NCBI RefSeq assembly: GCF_023540835.1
Contig: NZ_JALKCU010000004.1
Location: 62,001 to 126,000, forward strand
Reading direction: 5' to 3'
DNA from: Marivivens geojensis
GTDB lineage: Bacteria > Pseudomonadota > Alphaproteobacteria > Rhodobacterales > Rhodobacteraceae
Length of the DNA: 64,000 nucleotides
The number at the start of each line of letters is the position of its first letter. The first letter of the stretch is position 1. Position numbers and translations under genes: made by a program. Below the pieces are notes generated by a model, which made no database searches, had not been told where the DNA came from, and was given only the letters and a program-made list of their open reading frames with translations. Positions 1 to 8,600 of the stretch are shown here, piece after piece.

Positions 1-261
1 GTGAACACGCGGGCACGGATCGACAGCGCGATTGAGGCGGGTATCGTGTCCGAGGCAGGGGGCGCGGACCTTTTGGCGGCATATGACACCATCGCCAGCG
101 TGCGCCTCAACCATCAAGCGGCACAGGTACGTGCGGGGCAAAAGCCCGATAACTACCTGACGCCATCATCGTTACCAGCATTCGAACGGTCGCACCTTCG
201 CGATGCGTTCGTCATCGTAAGAACCATGCAAAGCGCTCTGTCGTCATCGGCAGCGCGTTAA
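1..261 (+). CDS. C-terminal end of DUF294 nucleotidyltransferase-like signalling protein (5' truncated)
   Basis: The reading frame is open from the first base of the window, so this is the last 86 residues of a longer protein. The tail resembles the DUF294_C helical domain, with a polar segment ending in FERSHLRDAFVIVRTMQSAL. That domain normally closes proteins built from a cyclic-nucleotide-binding domain, CBS pair and DUF294 nucleotidyltransferase-like domain. In Rhodobacterales such genes often sit beside a sodium:solute symporter and an exonuclease-type protein, and an exonuclease fusion does follow here. The function is presumed regulatory. The GTG at base 1 is not claimed as a start. 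Family assignment is from short sequence only. Confidence 0.7.
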   Translation: MNTRARIDSAIEAGIVSEAGGADLLAAYDTIASVRLNHQAAQVRAGQKPDNYLTPSSLPAFERSHLRDAFVIVRTMQSALSSSAAR

Positions 262-271
262 GGGAGGACGC

Positions 272-760
272 ATGTTATATGAATTAGTCGCGGTCGTGAT
301 CGCGGGCGTGGGTATGGCAGGGATTGCTTTTGGTCTGCGAAAATTGACCGGCAATCGCGCGCCCCAGTGGATCGTGCCTGTGATGGCTGGCCTCGGTATG
401 TTGGGGCTGAGCATCTACAATGAATACGCGTGGTATGGTGTGACGTCGGGCGGTCTGCCTGAGGGTGCAGAAGTCATCGATACCGCCGAGGTAAAGGCGT
501 TTTACAAACCTTGGACCTATGCATGGCCCCAAGTCGAAGGGTTCTTGGCCGTTGCTGATATCACTGACATTGCAACGACAGGCGAACGCGAGGCGGACCT
601 CTATCGTATGATGCGTTGGCAACCGGCGCAGATCATCTCTGTTCGGTTCAAGTGTGAAACTTTGGAAATTGCGCGGGTTTTGACGGATGGAAGTGCAGAG
701 CCTTTTGCACCGCTTGATCCCCAAGACCCAATGATGCGGGCGGTTTGTTCCCGCTCTTAA
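272..760 (+). CDS. Small membrane protein of unknown function
   Basis: 162 residues. The ATG at 272 follows a clear AGGGAGG ribosome-binding site and lies 10 bases after the previous stop, so the two genes are probably co-transcribed. The N-terminal part has two hydrophobic segments (about residues 4-22 and 34-50), followed by a roughly 110-residue soluble domain containing one conserved-looking Trp-rich stretch (FYKPWTYAWPQVEGF) and two cysteines near the C-terminus. I do not recognise the family with certainty. Position between a DUF294 protein and a response regulator suggests it belongs to the same signalling group. Confidence 0.75.
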   Translation: MLYELVAVVIAGVGMAGIAFGLRKLTGNRAPQWIVPVMAGLGMLGLSIYNEYAWYGVTSGGLPEGAEVIDTAEVKAFYKPWTYAWPQVEGFLAVADITDIATTGEREADLYRMMRWQPAQIISVRFKCETLEIARVLTDGSAEPFAPLDPQDPMMRAVCSRS

Positions 761-778
761 TAGTGTGTGGAGAGTACA

Positions 779-1162
779 ATGGGTGAGAAGAAAGTCCTCT
801 TGGTCGAAGATGAACGGCCAATAACCAAGGCAATCGCGACGATGTTGGGTGCGGATGGTTTGGTGGTCGACATTGCATCGACAGCGGAAACTGCGCTCAC
901 CCATATTGCCTCTCACAGGTATGACCTTCTGATCATTGATGCGAGCTTGCCCGACCAATCGGGCTTTGCTCTCTGTCAAACCATGCGCCTGTGCGACGAT
1001 TTCGACGAATTGCCGATCATCCTGATGACCATTCGCAATACCGACATTGAGGCCCGCAAGGCCAAGGCGGTGGGTGCTACCGCGACCCTGACCAAACCCT
1101 TTGGGCCTGCAGAATTGCGCGCAACACTGGCGCCATTTGTAGAGTTGGAGAGCCTGCAATGA
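779..1162 (+). CDS. Receiver-only response regulator
   Basis: 127 residues, a single CheY-like receiver domain with no output domain. The hallmarks are visible: acidic pair in VLLVEDE near the N-terminus, the phosphoacceptor Asp in LLIIDASLPDQSG (about residue 52), the switch Thr in LMTIR and the invariant Lys in TKPFGPAEL. An upstream in-frame GTG at 767 exists, but the ATG at 779 has GGAGAG spaced about 5 bases ahead and places the domain start normally. Its stop overlaps the ATG of the downstream membrane protein (ATGA), implying translational coupling. A cognate kinase is not evident in the window; the downstream membrane protein lacks a recognisable kinase core. Confidence 0.85.
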   Translation: MGEKKVLLVEDERPITKAIATMLGADGLVVDIASTAETALTHIASHRYDLLIIDASLPDQSGFALCQTMRLCDDFDELPIILMTIRNTDIEARKAKAVGATATLTKPFGPAELRATLAPFVELESLQ

Positions 1163-3243
1163 AGCTAGACCGCTTGCATCTGCGTCTTAGGATTTTGCTG
1201 TTCTTCGTGCTTATGACCCTCGGGGGTCTTGGGGTTTTTGGCGTCGGGCTCTGGCTTGGCAGTCAGCGTGAACAGGACGGTTTCCTTTTTGCAGAGATCA
1301 TCGGCGGTTTTGGTTTTCTGGGGCTGATGACGTGGATTTGGTATCTGTTCGATGAAAACCTCGCCAAGCCGATGCAATGGTTGGCTGGCGCATTGACCGC
1401 TCGGGCGCATGCGGACATCGAAGAGGAATTAGACCCGAAAACGGCGCGATATCTGGGCGATCTTGCTCCTGCCGCACGTGAGGTCACACGGCACCTTGCG
1501 CAAACGCGCAACGCCTTGGCCGAGACGGTCGCGCAGGAAACCACGCGTTTGATCACCGAAAAACAGCAGCTTGTCGCGATGGCCGCTGACGTGCCGTTTG
1601 GTGTGGTGCTCTGTTCTGGCACGCATAAAATTGCGTTCTACAACAGTGTCGCGGCAGAGATGCTGGACGAGGACCATCATCATCCTGGCTTGGACCATTC
1701 GCTATTCGATTTCCTTGAGCCTGAACCAATTTTGGATGCTTACAATCGTCTTTGTGCATACGGGCAGGGGCCCGATATGGTCATTCCGACCTTAGTCACC
1801 ACGGTATTGGGTCATCGAACGTTGAGCGCGCGTATGCGTTTGACTCACGCCGCCGACGAAAGCGATGTGACACCCGGTTATGTGATGTCGATTGATGATG
1901 TGACCCATGATTTGGCCGTGGTTGGACAATCGACGACCCTTCTCACGCGCGTTTTTGCTGATTTGCGACCGCATATGGCGTCACTTCGTACGGCGATTGA
2001 GTTTCGCAAACGGGACACTGCCCTCGCCAATGATCCTGACATGACCGAAGGCCTGATCGACGGGCTTGAGATTATGTTGAACCGCATTGGTACACATTTC
2101 GCGGAGTATGACAGCAGTCGCGGATCGCTCTGGCCGATGGAGGATGTATCGGCGCGTCAGATCGTGAATGCGGTGAAATCGCGGCTTGATGACACCGATC
2201 TAACAGTTGAGGGGCTAGATGCCACCCGCCTGCATGTCGCCGCATTGCCGATGATTGTTTTGCTGGCTCATTTGTGTGACCGGATCGTTAAACAACATGG
2301 CGGCCGAGTGCCGTCGCTGATCGTCGCGGACGAGGAAGATTGCCCGATGACAGCCTTGGGTTGGAGCGGTGAACCGCTACCTTTTGATACCATGTCCCAT
2401 TGGTTGTCAGAGCCGCTCGATTTTGGTGTGCCGGGAATGTCTGGTCATTCTGTTCTGCGTCTACACGCGACCGATTGCTGGCCTGAGTTCGGGCGCTTTG
2501 GGCGGTCCGTGCTGAAAATTCCGTTGCCGCAACAGTCGGGTCGCATATTGCCGGCGTTGCAGCGGGGCGTCGAATATGACTTTGACCTCATGCAGAAAAC
2601 ACCGCCGGCCCAACTGACCAAGGCGCGGCTGTCCGATCTGACCTTTGTTGTGTTTGATACCGAAACCACGGGTCTTTTGCCGTCCCAAGGTGACGAGATT
2701 TGTCAGATCGCAGCGCTACGCGTTGTGAACGGTCGCATTGTCGAAGGTGAACAGATCAATCGGCTCGTAAACCCTGAACGTCCGATCCCTGCGCGGTCTA
2801 CGGATGTGCATGGGATCACGGACGAAATGGTGGCGAACGCGCCCAATATTGATGTGGTCGGTTCGCAGTTTCACAGCTTTGCCCGTGGTTCCGTATTGGT
2901 CGCGCATAACGCGCCCTTTGATCTGGAGTTCCTGCGCCGTCATGAGGCAGGCATCGGAAAGGCCTTTACGAACCCTGTGTTAGACACTGTTTTGCTGTCT
3001 GCGATTGTCTTTGGTCAGGACGCTGAACACACGTTGGATGCGATTTGTCAGCGGTTGGGGATCGTGATCCCGCCTGAACAACGTCACACGGCGATGGGCG
3101 ACACAATCGCGACCGCCCATGCCTTTATCAAAATGACGGCAATGTGCGAGGCACGTGGAATTAAAACCTTTGGTGATGTGATCGCAGAGGGCCGCAAACA
3201 CAAACGGCTCATTCCGGATTTGAATACCGATCTAGAGGTCTAG
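1159..3243 (+). CDS. Membrane-anchored PAS-like / DnaQ-family 3'-5' exonuclease fusion
   Basis: 694 residues. Two transmembrane helices (about residues 10-31 and 42-62) are followed by a linker helix with HAMP-like position, a PAS-like region (about 140-240), a region reminiscent of a degenerate histidine-kinase dimerisation/ATPase module (about 250-450), and a C-terminal DEDDh exonuclease domain (about 490-680). The exonuclease residues are visible: DTETTG, the second acidic residue in HNAPFDLEFL, and HTAMGDTIAT carrying the catalytic His and last Asp. The architecture combines a sensor-like front half with a DNA polymerase III epsilon-like nuclease. Similar proteins accompany acetate-type symporters and DUF294 proteins in Rhodobacterales, but the biological role is not established to my knowledge. 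The 3' end overlaps the convergent kpsT-like gene by four bases. Confidence 0.8.
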   Translation: MKLDRLHLRLRILLFFVLMTLGGLGVFGVGLWLGSQREQDGFLFAEIIGGFGFLGLMTWIWYLFDENLAKPMQWLAGALTARAHADIEEELDPKTARYLGDLAPAAREVTRHLAQTRNALAETVAQETTRLITEKQQLVAMAADVPFGVVLCSGTHKIAFYNSVAAEMLDEDHHHPGLDHSLFDFLEPEPILDAYNRLCAYGQGPDMVIPTLVTTVLGHRTLSARMRLTHAADESDVTPGYVMSIDDVTHDLAVVGQSTTLLTRVFADLRPHMASLRTAIEFRKRDTALANDPDMTEGLIDGLEIMLNRIGTHFAEYDSSRGSLWPMEDVSARQIVNAVKSRLDDTDLTVEGLDATRLHVAALPMIVLLAHLCDRIVKQHGGRVPSLIVADEEDCPMTALGWSGEPLPFDTMSHWLSEPLDFGVPGMSGHSVLRLHATDCWPEFGRFGRSVLKIPLPQQSGRILPALQRGVEYDFDLMQKTPPAQLTKARLSDLTFVVFDTETTGLLPSQGDEICQIAALRVVNGRIVEGEQINRLVNPERPIPARSTDVHGITDEMVANAPNIDVVGSQFHSFARGSVLVAHNAPFDLEFLRRHEAGIGKAFTNPVLDTVLLSAIVFGQDAEHTLDAICQRLGIVIPPEQRHTAMGDTIATAHAFIKMTAMCEARGIKTFGDVIAEGRKHKRLIPDLNTDLEV

Positions 3244-3938
3244 CACTGATAGGCCCAGATGGCGTCGTTTACGTTGTCGAACCAAATCAGTTTTCCGTCC
3301 CGAAGCACCATCCCTGCACTGCAGAGATTGCGCAGTTGGTCCATGTTGTGACTGACCATGATTGCGCCCGCGTTTTCCATCCGCGATTTGAAGGCAATCG
3401 CACTTTTTGCGCGGAATTTCGCATCGCCGACAGCGGTGACTTCGTCCATAAGGTAGAGGTCGAACGGCAGGCCCATCGATAGGGCAAAGGCCAAACGCGC
3501 CCGCATCCCTAATGAATACCCGCGCACTGGATCATTGATCTGGTCGCCGAGGTCGGCAAAATCGGTGACGAAGTCCAGCAATTCATCCGTGTCCACACCG
3601 TAGGTCCGCGCGACAAATCGTGTGTTTTGTGCGCCCGTCAGATCACCGTGAAACGATCCCGCAAACCCCACAGGCCAACTGACTGTTCCATTGCGCAAAA
3701 TGCGGCCTTCGTCTGGGCGCAAACTGCCGCTGATCATGCTGAGTAGGGTCGATTTGCCGGCACCATTCACACCCAAAAGCGCAACAGAGGTTCCTGCCGG
3801 AATGGCCAAAGAGATGTTGTCGGCCACGACGATTTCGCGACCTTGACCGTGAAAGGACTTACTAACTGCGTTGATTTGGACAATGGGCGCGAGATTGCGC
3901 CGCGGGGTAGGTTGGTCGGTTCTGAATTGAAAGGTCAT
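3240..3938 (-). CDS. kpsT: Polysaccharide ABC exporter ATP-binding protein (KpsT-like)
   Basis: 232 residues, one ABC nucleotide-binding domain. Walker A is GVNGAGKST, the signature loop is the divergent form YSLGMRARL, and Walker B is DLYLMDE, with the switch His in MVSHNMDQL. Absence of the canonical LSGGQ and the short C-terminus are typical of the KpsT/BexA/CtrD family that drives group 2-type capsule export across the inner membrane. The partner permease is at 10949-11728 and the periplasmic adaptor at 4070-5210, so the exporter subunits are scattered through one locus. The start ATG at 3938 gives a normal family length, with a short N-terminal extension before the domain. Confidence 0.88.
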   Translation of the reverse strand: MTFQFRTDQPTPRRNLAPIVQINAVSKSFHGQGREIVVADNISLAIPAGTSVALLGVNGAGKSTLLSMISGSLRPDEGRILRNGTVSWPVGFAGSFHGDLTGAQNTRFVARTYGVDTDELLDFVTDFADLGDQINDPVRGYSLGMRARLAFALSMGLPFDLYLMDEVTAVGDAKFRAKSAIAFKSRMENAGAIMVSHNMDQLRNLCSAGMVLRDGKLIWFDNVNDAIWAYQC

Positions 3939-4069
3939 CGTTACACCACTAGATACGGCACCTTCTGCGCAGCGACCACTAACCCTGCGTTTAGGTGGAT
4001 TTGGTTAACTATCGCAAAGCGTGCACGCAAAGTGTGTAGTTCTTTCGGGTATATTATTATCCCCAAAGG

Positions 4070-5210
4070 TTATGGCCTATCCCGTAGAGAGTAATAAATC
4101 AGCGCTATGACCGCCCACCCCAATGTGGTGAACAAGAGGATCATGCCCATGATCACTTCGCGTTGGGGATAGCTGGCTCGTTCCGCCAATGTCGGCTGGA
4201 TATAGGACGCGAGGTAGAGCGATTGTCGCTGTGCCTCAGCAATCGCAGCGTCATAAGCTTGCCGCGCAGCCCCATAGGCGAGCTCTGCGAACTCCCGATC
4301 CGCAGCGAGGCGTTCGTATTCCGCGATGGTGGTTGCATAGGCAGGATCGCCATTTTCACCCGCCCCGAATTTCCCGCGTTCATCGTCAATAACGTGCACG
4401 GATCACGTCGATGCGGCGGGTGATCTGGTCCAGACGCGGGTCCCCGTCGCGCACGGTGCCTGACAGCAGGTCGAAATCAATGAGCGCTTCGGCCAGTTGC
4501 GCCTGAAGCGTCGTCAGCAGACCCATCTGACCTGCGACATCCGCCTCCGGATCAACAATCTGGTTACGGGTCCGAAAGTCAGTGAGTGCCTCGCGGATAT
4601 TGCGCAAACGGTCCTCGGCTCTGGTGAGGTCCTCGGCAGCATAGCGGGTGGCATCCTGACGGGCCTGATCCGAAAGCGCGTTAATCATGACGGTGCTTTG
4701 GTCATAAATCGCGGTGGCAATCGCTTTGGCGTCTTCGGCGGTAAAGGCAATCGCCGCCACCTCCATCATGCCCGTGCCCGTGTCATAAGAAATCCGCAGC
4801 ATTCGTTGCCAATAGTTGGTCAGATCCTCAATCGTACCGTCAGGATTGAACCCCATGAGAGGATCGCTGTCATAGTGCCTTGAATAGAGACTGCGGAGGT
4901 TCAAATCGGCGTCGATTTTGGCAACGATGTCTTGGCTTTGGATAAAGGCGTAGAGGATATCGCTCTCGGACGATGAGGACGCGCCTAACGTGCGGCCAAG
5001 ACCCGTAAAGAGGTCGGCGCTGACAGAGGTTTCTTCTTTGCGGACCGTAAACCCCAGGGTCGAGGCGAACTGATCCTTTGCGATTACATAAAGGTACGCG
5101 GCGGCAATGGCTGCAGGCAGGATAACGATTAGAACAAACGACCAGATAAGCCCGCGATGCCGGGGGCGTAATATGGCCGCGGAGGCCGGTGGTCGAGGCG
5201 ATTGGGTCAT
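4070..5210 (-). pseudogene. Capsule export inner-membrane adaptor, KpsE/CtrB-like, split by a frameshift
   Basis: Two overlapping frames together encode one protein of about 379 residues, the usual size of the KpsE/BexC/CtrB polysaccharide co-polymerase family. The first frame (5210 to 4386) has an N-terminal membrane helix (about residues 21-43), the FTVRKEE-type periplasmic start and long coiled coil, then stops after VIRARY. The second frame picks up as DDERGKFGAG, a motif that normally follows directly, and ends with the second membrane helix (IMGMILLFTTLGWAVIALIY). Removing one of the two A bases at 4391-4392 restores a continuous RARIDDERGKFGAG reading. This is either a genuine one-base insertion inactivating export or a sequencing error. 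The ATG at 5210 has AGGAGA upstream. Confidence 0.85.
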
Positions 5211-5231
5211 CGTTTCTCCTTTGATCAGAGC

Positions 5232-6170
5232 CTAATCGCTTGACCGTGACTGCGCCAGATGTAGCGGATCAAACTGCCCCCGTTTTCGTCGTAGCCCATG
5301 CCAAAACGCCCGAGCAAAGATTGCAAAATAGGCGCGACGTTCGCCGCCACGCAGCCTAAGTCCCCGTTTGGTCCAGACCAGCAGGAGGTAGGCAAGCGCG
5401 GCGGGACACATCCATCCTGCGGCAACACGGGCGACTTCGACGCCGTTTCGGATGGTGTAATGGTTTTTCCATAACGGACGGTAAACATCGCCCGCCGCGA
5501 GCGTTTCGCAATCGTGGATGAATTGCATTTGGGGCAGGGTGTGGATGCGCCAACCTGCTTTGCGCAGAGCAAGACTATAGAGAATGTCGTCGGAGTAGAG
5601 GAACAACCCTGCCTCTGGCTTAGGCACCTGCCGCGCGACCAAACCACGCAGCGCATAGCCGACAAAGGTCGCGGCATCTATGTCGCGTGCAGTATCGGCA
5701 GCTACCGTAAAACCTCCACGCCCATAACGCAGCGTGTTCAGTGCGCGATCCCTGAGGTTCCAGAATGGGTTGATGATCGGGCGGTTCATGTCAGATGCGG
5801 ACCCATTGGGCAGCCTGACATCGGCGGCGAGGACGGCAACATCGGGTAAAACAGTCCCTAACTCTGCCCTAAGGCGGTTGATCGCCCCGCCAGCGGGCCA
5901 TGCGTCATCGTCGAATAAAACCAGCCAGTCGGCGTTTTCGGCTGCATTTATTCCTGCGGCAAAGCCCCCAGCGCCGCCAATGTTTTCGGGTAGGTTCAAT
6001 ACCGTCAAACGCGGGTCGTCGAATTGAGTTAGGACTTCGGTCGTCGCATCGGTCGATGCGTTATTCACCACAAAGACCTGATCGAAGGTTTCCGCAAATG
6101 TGCGATCCAGCGTCCACCGCAAGCGATCCGCGCGATTGTAGGTCACGATCACGGCGGCGATGCGGGTCAT
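5232..6170 (-). CDS. Family 2 glycosyltransferase, GlfT2-like (galactofuranosyltransferase candidate)
   Basis: 312 residues. The N-terminus VAAVIVTYNRADRL-type opening is the nucleotide-binding fold of GT-A family 2 enzymes, NNASTD is the usual second motif and LFDDDAWP supplies the DxD metal site. An acidic SDD triplet near residue 200 and the C-terminal hydrophobic patch fit polyprenol- or membrane-associated transferases such as GlfT2. Its ATG overlaps the stop of the UDP-galactopyranose mutase gene (ATGA), which strongly suggests UDP-galactofuranose as donor. Substrate specificity is inferred from this coupling only. A second paralogue lies at 17319-18185. Confidence 0.85.
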   Translation of the reverse strand: MTRIAAVIVTYNRADRLRWTLDRTFAETFDQVFVVNNASTDATTEVLTQFDDPRLTVLNLPENIGGAGGFAAGINAAENADWLVLFDDDAWPAGGAINRLRAELGTVLPDVAVLAADVRLPNGSASDMNRPIINPFWNLRDRALNTLRYGRGGFTVAADTARDIDAATFVGYALRGLVARQVPKPEAGLFLYSDDILYSLALRKAGWRIHTLPQMQFIHDCETLAAGDVYRPLWKNHYTIRNGVEVARVAAGWMCPAALAYLLLVWTKRGLRLRGGERRAYFAIFARAFWHGLRRKRGQFDPLHLAQSRSSD

Positions 6171-7315
6171 AGGGGATGTACCGAAAATACGGGCGGGCGT
6201 GTCCCGTCAGATTTGGCCGAGAGGTAAGCCGCTGCGGTATCCATCGCCTCGCGGATGGTCACATCCATGTCGATATAACGGTAGGTTCCTAGTCGGCCGA
6301 CGAATGTCTTTTTTATGGTCGCCTCGGCCGCCTCAACATAGCGGACCAATAGATCCCGCTGATCCAAACGACGCGTCGGGTAATAGGGCACATCGTTCGG
6401 CCCGCAGTCGATAGCGGTTTCGGCATAGAGCACCGATGCATCGTGACGTTCCCACGGGGCGAGGTGTTTGTGTTCGGTAATCCGCGTGTAAGGGACGGCT
6501 TCGTCCCCGAAATTCATCACCGCGCACCCCAGCCAGTCGCCCCGTTCGCGGAACTCATCAAACCGAAGGCTCCGATAGCCAAGCCGTCCGAACTGGTGTT
6601 CAAAAAAACCATCAAGTGGGCCAGTCCAAAACGCGTGATCATAGCTTGCCAGATCAGCCTTTGACATGTGTTGATTGAGGTGTAGATGGATCAACGGATG
6701 GTCCAAAACAGTCTCTATTAGGGCCGTATATCCGTTTTCGGGCATCCCGATGTAGGGGTGGTCAAAGTAGCTGTCGTCGTAGTTAAACCGCAGCGGCAAC
6801 CGTCTAAAAACGGCAGCGGGAATGTCGGTCGGCGGGCAGCCCCATTGTTTAAGGGTATAACCACGAAAGAACGCCTCGTAGAGCGCAGGCCCAATAGAGG
6901 CGAGAGCGGCCTCTTCAAAATTGGTAGGGTTGGGGATGTCGATAGATTGCGATGCAATGAAATCGCGCGCCTCATCCGACCTCATCGCTGTGCCAAAGAA
7001 TTGGTTAATGGTCTGCAGGTTCACGGGTAGAGAATAGACATTCTCTGCCACGGTTGTCCTTACCGCATGGCGATAGGGCTGAAACACGGCAAAGCGGTTC
7101 ACGTAGTCCCAGACCTGCCGGTCGCCGGTATGGAAAATGTGTGGTCCGTGGTTGTGGAGCAGTATTCCAGAGTGCGCGTCGCGGGAGGTGTGACAGTTTC
7201 CCCCCACGTGATCGCGGCTTTCGGTGACGGTGACGCACAATCCGGCCTCAGCCAATTGCCGAGCGATCACCGCGCCCGAGAATCCCGCCCCTACAACAAC
7301 GATGCCTTTAGACAT
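6167..7315 (-). CDS. glf: UDP-galactopyranose mutase
   Basis: 382 residues from the ATG at 7315, which has AGAGG seven bases upstream; a TTG at 7336 would add seven residues. The FAD-binding motif GAGFSGAVIARQLAE opens the protein, followed by HVGGNCHTS and the HNHGPHIFHT segment typical of bacterial Glf. The central GYTLKQWG and the C-terminal VGRLGTYRYIDMD motifs contain the conserved residues around the flavin. The enzyme interconverts UDP-galactopyranose and UDP-galactofuranose in the cytoplasm. It forms a two-gene unit with the downstream GlfT2-like transferase and points to galactofuranose in the surface glycan. Confidence 0.95.
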   Translation of the reverse strand: MSKGIVVVGAGFSGAVIARQLAEAGLCVTVTESRDHVGGNCHTSRDAHSGILLHNHGPHIFHTGDRQVWDYVNRFAVFQPYRHAVRTTVAENVYSLPVNLQTINQFFGTAMRSDEARDFIASQSIDIPNPTNFEEAALASIGPALYEAFFRGYTLKQWGCPPTDIPAAVFRRLPLRFNYDDSYFDHPYIGMPENGYTALIETVLDHPLIHLHLNQHMSKADLASYDHAFWTGPLDGFFEHQFGRLGYRSLRFDEFRERGDWLGCAVMNFGDEAVPYTRITEHKHLAPWERHDASVLYAETAIDCGPNDVPYYPTRRLDQRDLLVRYVEAAEATIKKTFVGRLGTYRYIDMDVTIREAMDTAAAYLSAKSDGTRPPVFSVHPL

Positions 7316-7485
7316 GGATGGCCTCTGTTCACTCAACTCTAGCTAACGTGGTGGCAGCACGATTTACCAGACAAAACTACCAAATATTGTGGGTAAGTCC
7401 GCGACAGGGCCTACAAATGATTGACCATATCCATTTGGGTAGTATGGTGCAAAGACTGCCTGTCATAGCCAATCCCGGGGGGGAC
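7316..7485. promoter_or_regulatory. Divergent promoter region of the polysaccharide locus
   Basis: This 170-bp stretch separates the ATG of glf (leftward) from the lipoprotein start of the export protein (rightward), so it must hold promoters for both directions. It is richer in A+T than its flanks around 7350-7450. An ORF reading through it from 7318 exists but lacks a ribosome-binding site and would add 56 residues before an obvious signal peptide. No recognised operator was identified. Confidence 0.5.
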
Positions 7486-8598
7486 ATGGGGTTTTCTTAT
7501 CGTCATTTGATGGCCGCTGGCCTCTGTGTAACGCTTGCTGCGTGTAACACGCCGCGTGGTGCTGGCTTTCAATCCGAAGTGATCGCAGCTGCGCGACCCT
7601 CCCAATCTGGTGAAGAGGCGGCATTCGAAGTGATTGCGGTCACGCGCGATAGCCAAGCTGGTCTGGCCGCGTGGCCCGTGGTTGGTGAAACATCTCGGTC
7701 TTGGATCCGCAATGCAGGGCAACCATCATCGTTGATCATCAATACTGGCGATGTTGTAACTGTGACCGTTTGGGAAACAGGCGAAAATGCCCTGCTTGCG
7801 GGTGCTGGCGGAAGTGCGGCGCAGCTACAGGATGTTGTCGTTTCATCGAATGGCGAGGTGTTCTTGCCGTTCGTGGGCGACCTCAAGATTTCAGGCATGT
7901 CGCCTGAAACGGCGCGTCAGCGCATCGAAGAAAAATACCTCGAAACGATCCCTTCTGCGCAGGTGCAGATTGCAGTGACACCGGGGCGTGCGAATACCGC
8001 GAACCTTGTGTCTGGTGTCGGCGCGCCAGGTGTCTATCCGCTCGAAGGTCGGAACGTCACCGTTCTGTCACTGATCGCCCAAGGCGGCGGTGCGCGGGGT
8101 GGCATGGAAAACCCGCAGGTTAAATTGATCCGTGGATCGTCGGTCTACGGTATCTCGCTTGATCGTTTGTTTGATAACCCGTCGCTCGATGCCGAAGTGC
8201 GCGGCGGCGACCGTATCCTGATCGAAGAAGACGACCGCACTTTCCTCGCACTTGGTGCTGCTGGCACGCAGTCGGAATTCGTGTTCCCCGATGATCGTGT
8301 AACCGCGCTTCAAGCATTATCGTTGATCGGTGGCGTTGATGCGGGCCGTGCGAACCCCAAAGGGGTGCTTGTTCTTAGGGAATATCCTGCCTCCGCATTG
8401 CGCGCCGATGGCACTGGCCCCGCAAAAGAGCAGGTCGTATTCACCGTGGACCTCACGACCGCCGACGGCCTCTTTGCCGCCCGCAACTTTGAGATCATGG
8501 CAGGCGACCTCGTTTACGCCACCGAAAGCCCAATCAATTCAGCCCGCAGCGTATTGGGCCTGATCGGAGCGACATTGGGCATTTCGAATAGTTTGTAG
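7486..8598 (+). CDS. Outer-membrane polysaccharide export lipoprotein (Wza/KpsD/BexD family)
   Basis: 370 residues from the ATG at 7486, preceded by a GGGGGGA ribosome-binding site. The N-terminus ends in a lipobox, LCVTLAAC, so Cys is lipidated and the protein is exported to the outer membrane. The poly-export (PES) domain follows at about residues 85-165, with the NTGDVVTVTVWE and VSSNGEVFLPFVGDLKISG motifs, and two SLBB-like beta-grasp domains (about 170-330) with GVGAPGVYPLEG. The family forms the octameric outer-membrane pore for capsule or exopolysaccharide. Together with the KpsT, KpsM and KpsE-like genes it completes an ABC-dependent exporter. Confidence 0.88.
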   Translation: MGFSYRHLMAAGLCVTLAACNTPRGAGFQSEVIAAARPSQSGEEAAFEVIAVTRDSQAGLAAWPVVGETSRSWIRNAGQPSSLIINTGDVVTVTVWETGENALLAGAGGSAAQLQDVVVSSNGEVFLPFVGDLKISGMSPETARQRIEEKYLETIPSAQVQIAVTPGRANTANLVSGVGAPGVYPLEGRNVTVLSLIAQGGGARGGMENPQVKLIRGSSVYGISLDRLFDNPSLDAEVRGGDRILIEEDDRTFLALGAAGTQSEFVFPDDRVTALQALSLIGGVDAGRANPKGVLVLREYPASALRADGTGPAKEQVVFTVDLTTADGLFAARNFEIMAGDLVYATESPINSARSVLGLIGATLGISNSL

Positions 8599-8600
8599 GC

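Noticed and set aside
284-1159. A 291-codon open frame on the minus strand over the small membrane protein and the response regulator
   Set aside because: It is a shadow of two well-supported plus-strand genes and shows no recognisable domain.
7318-7485. N-terminal extension of the outer-membrane export protein from the ATG at 7318
   Set aside because: The lipoprotein signal peptide begins at 7486 with a strong ribosome-binding site; the extension would bury it.
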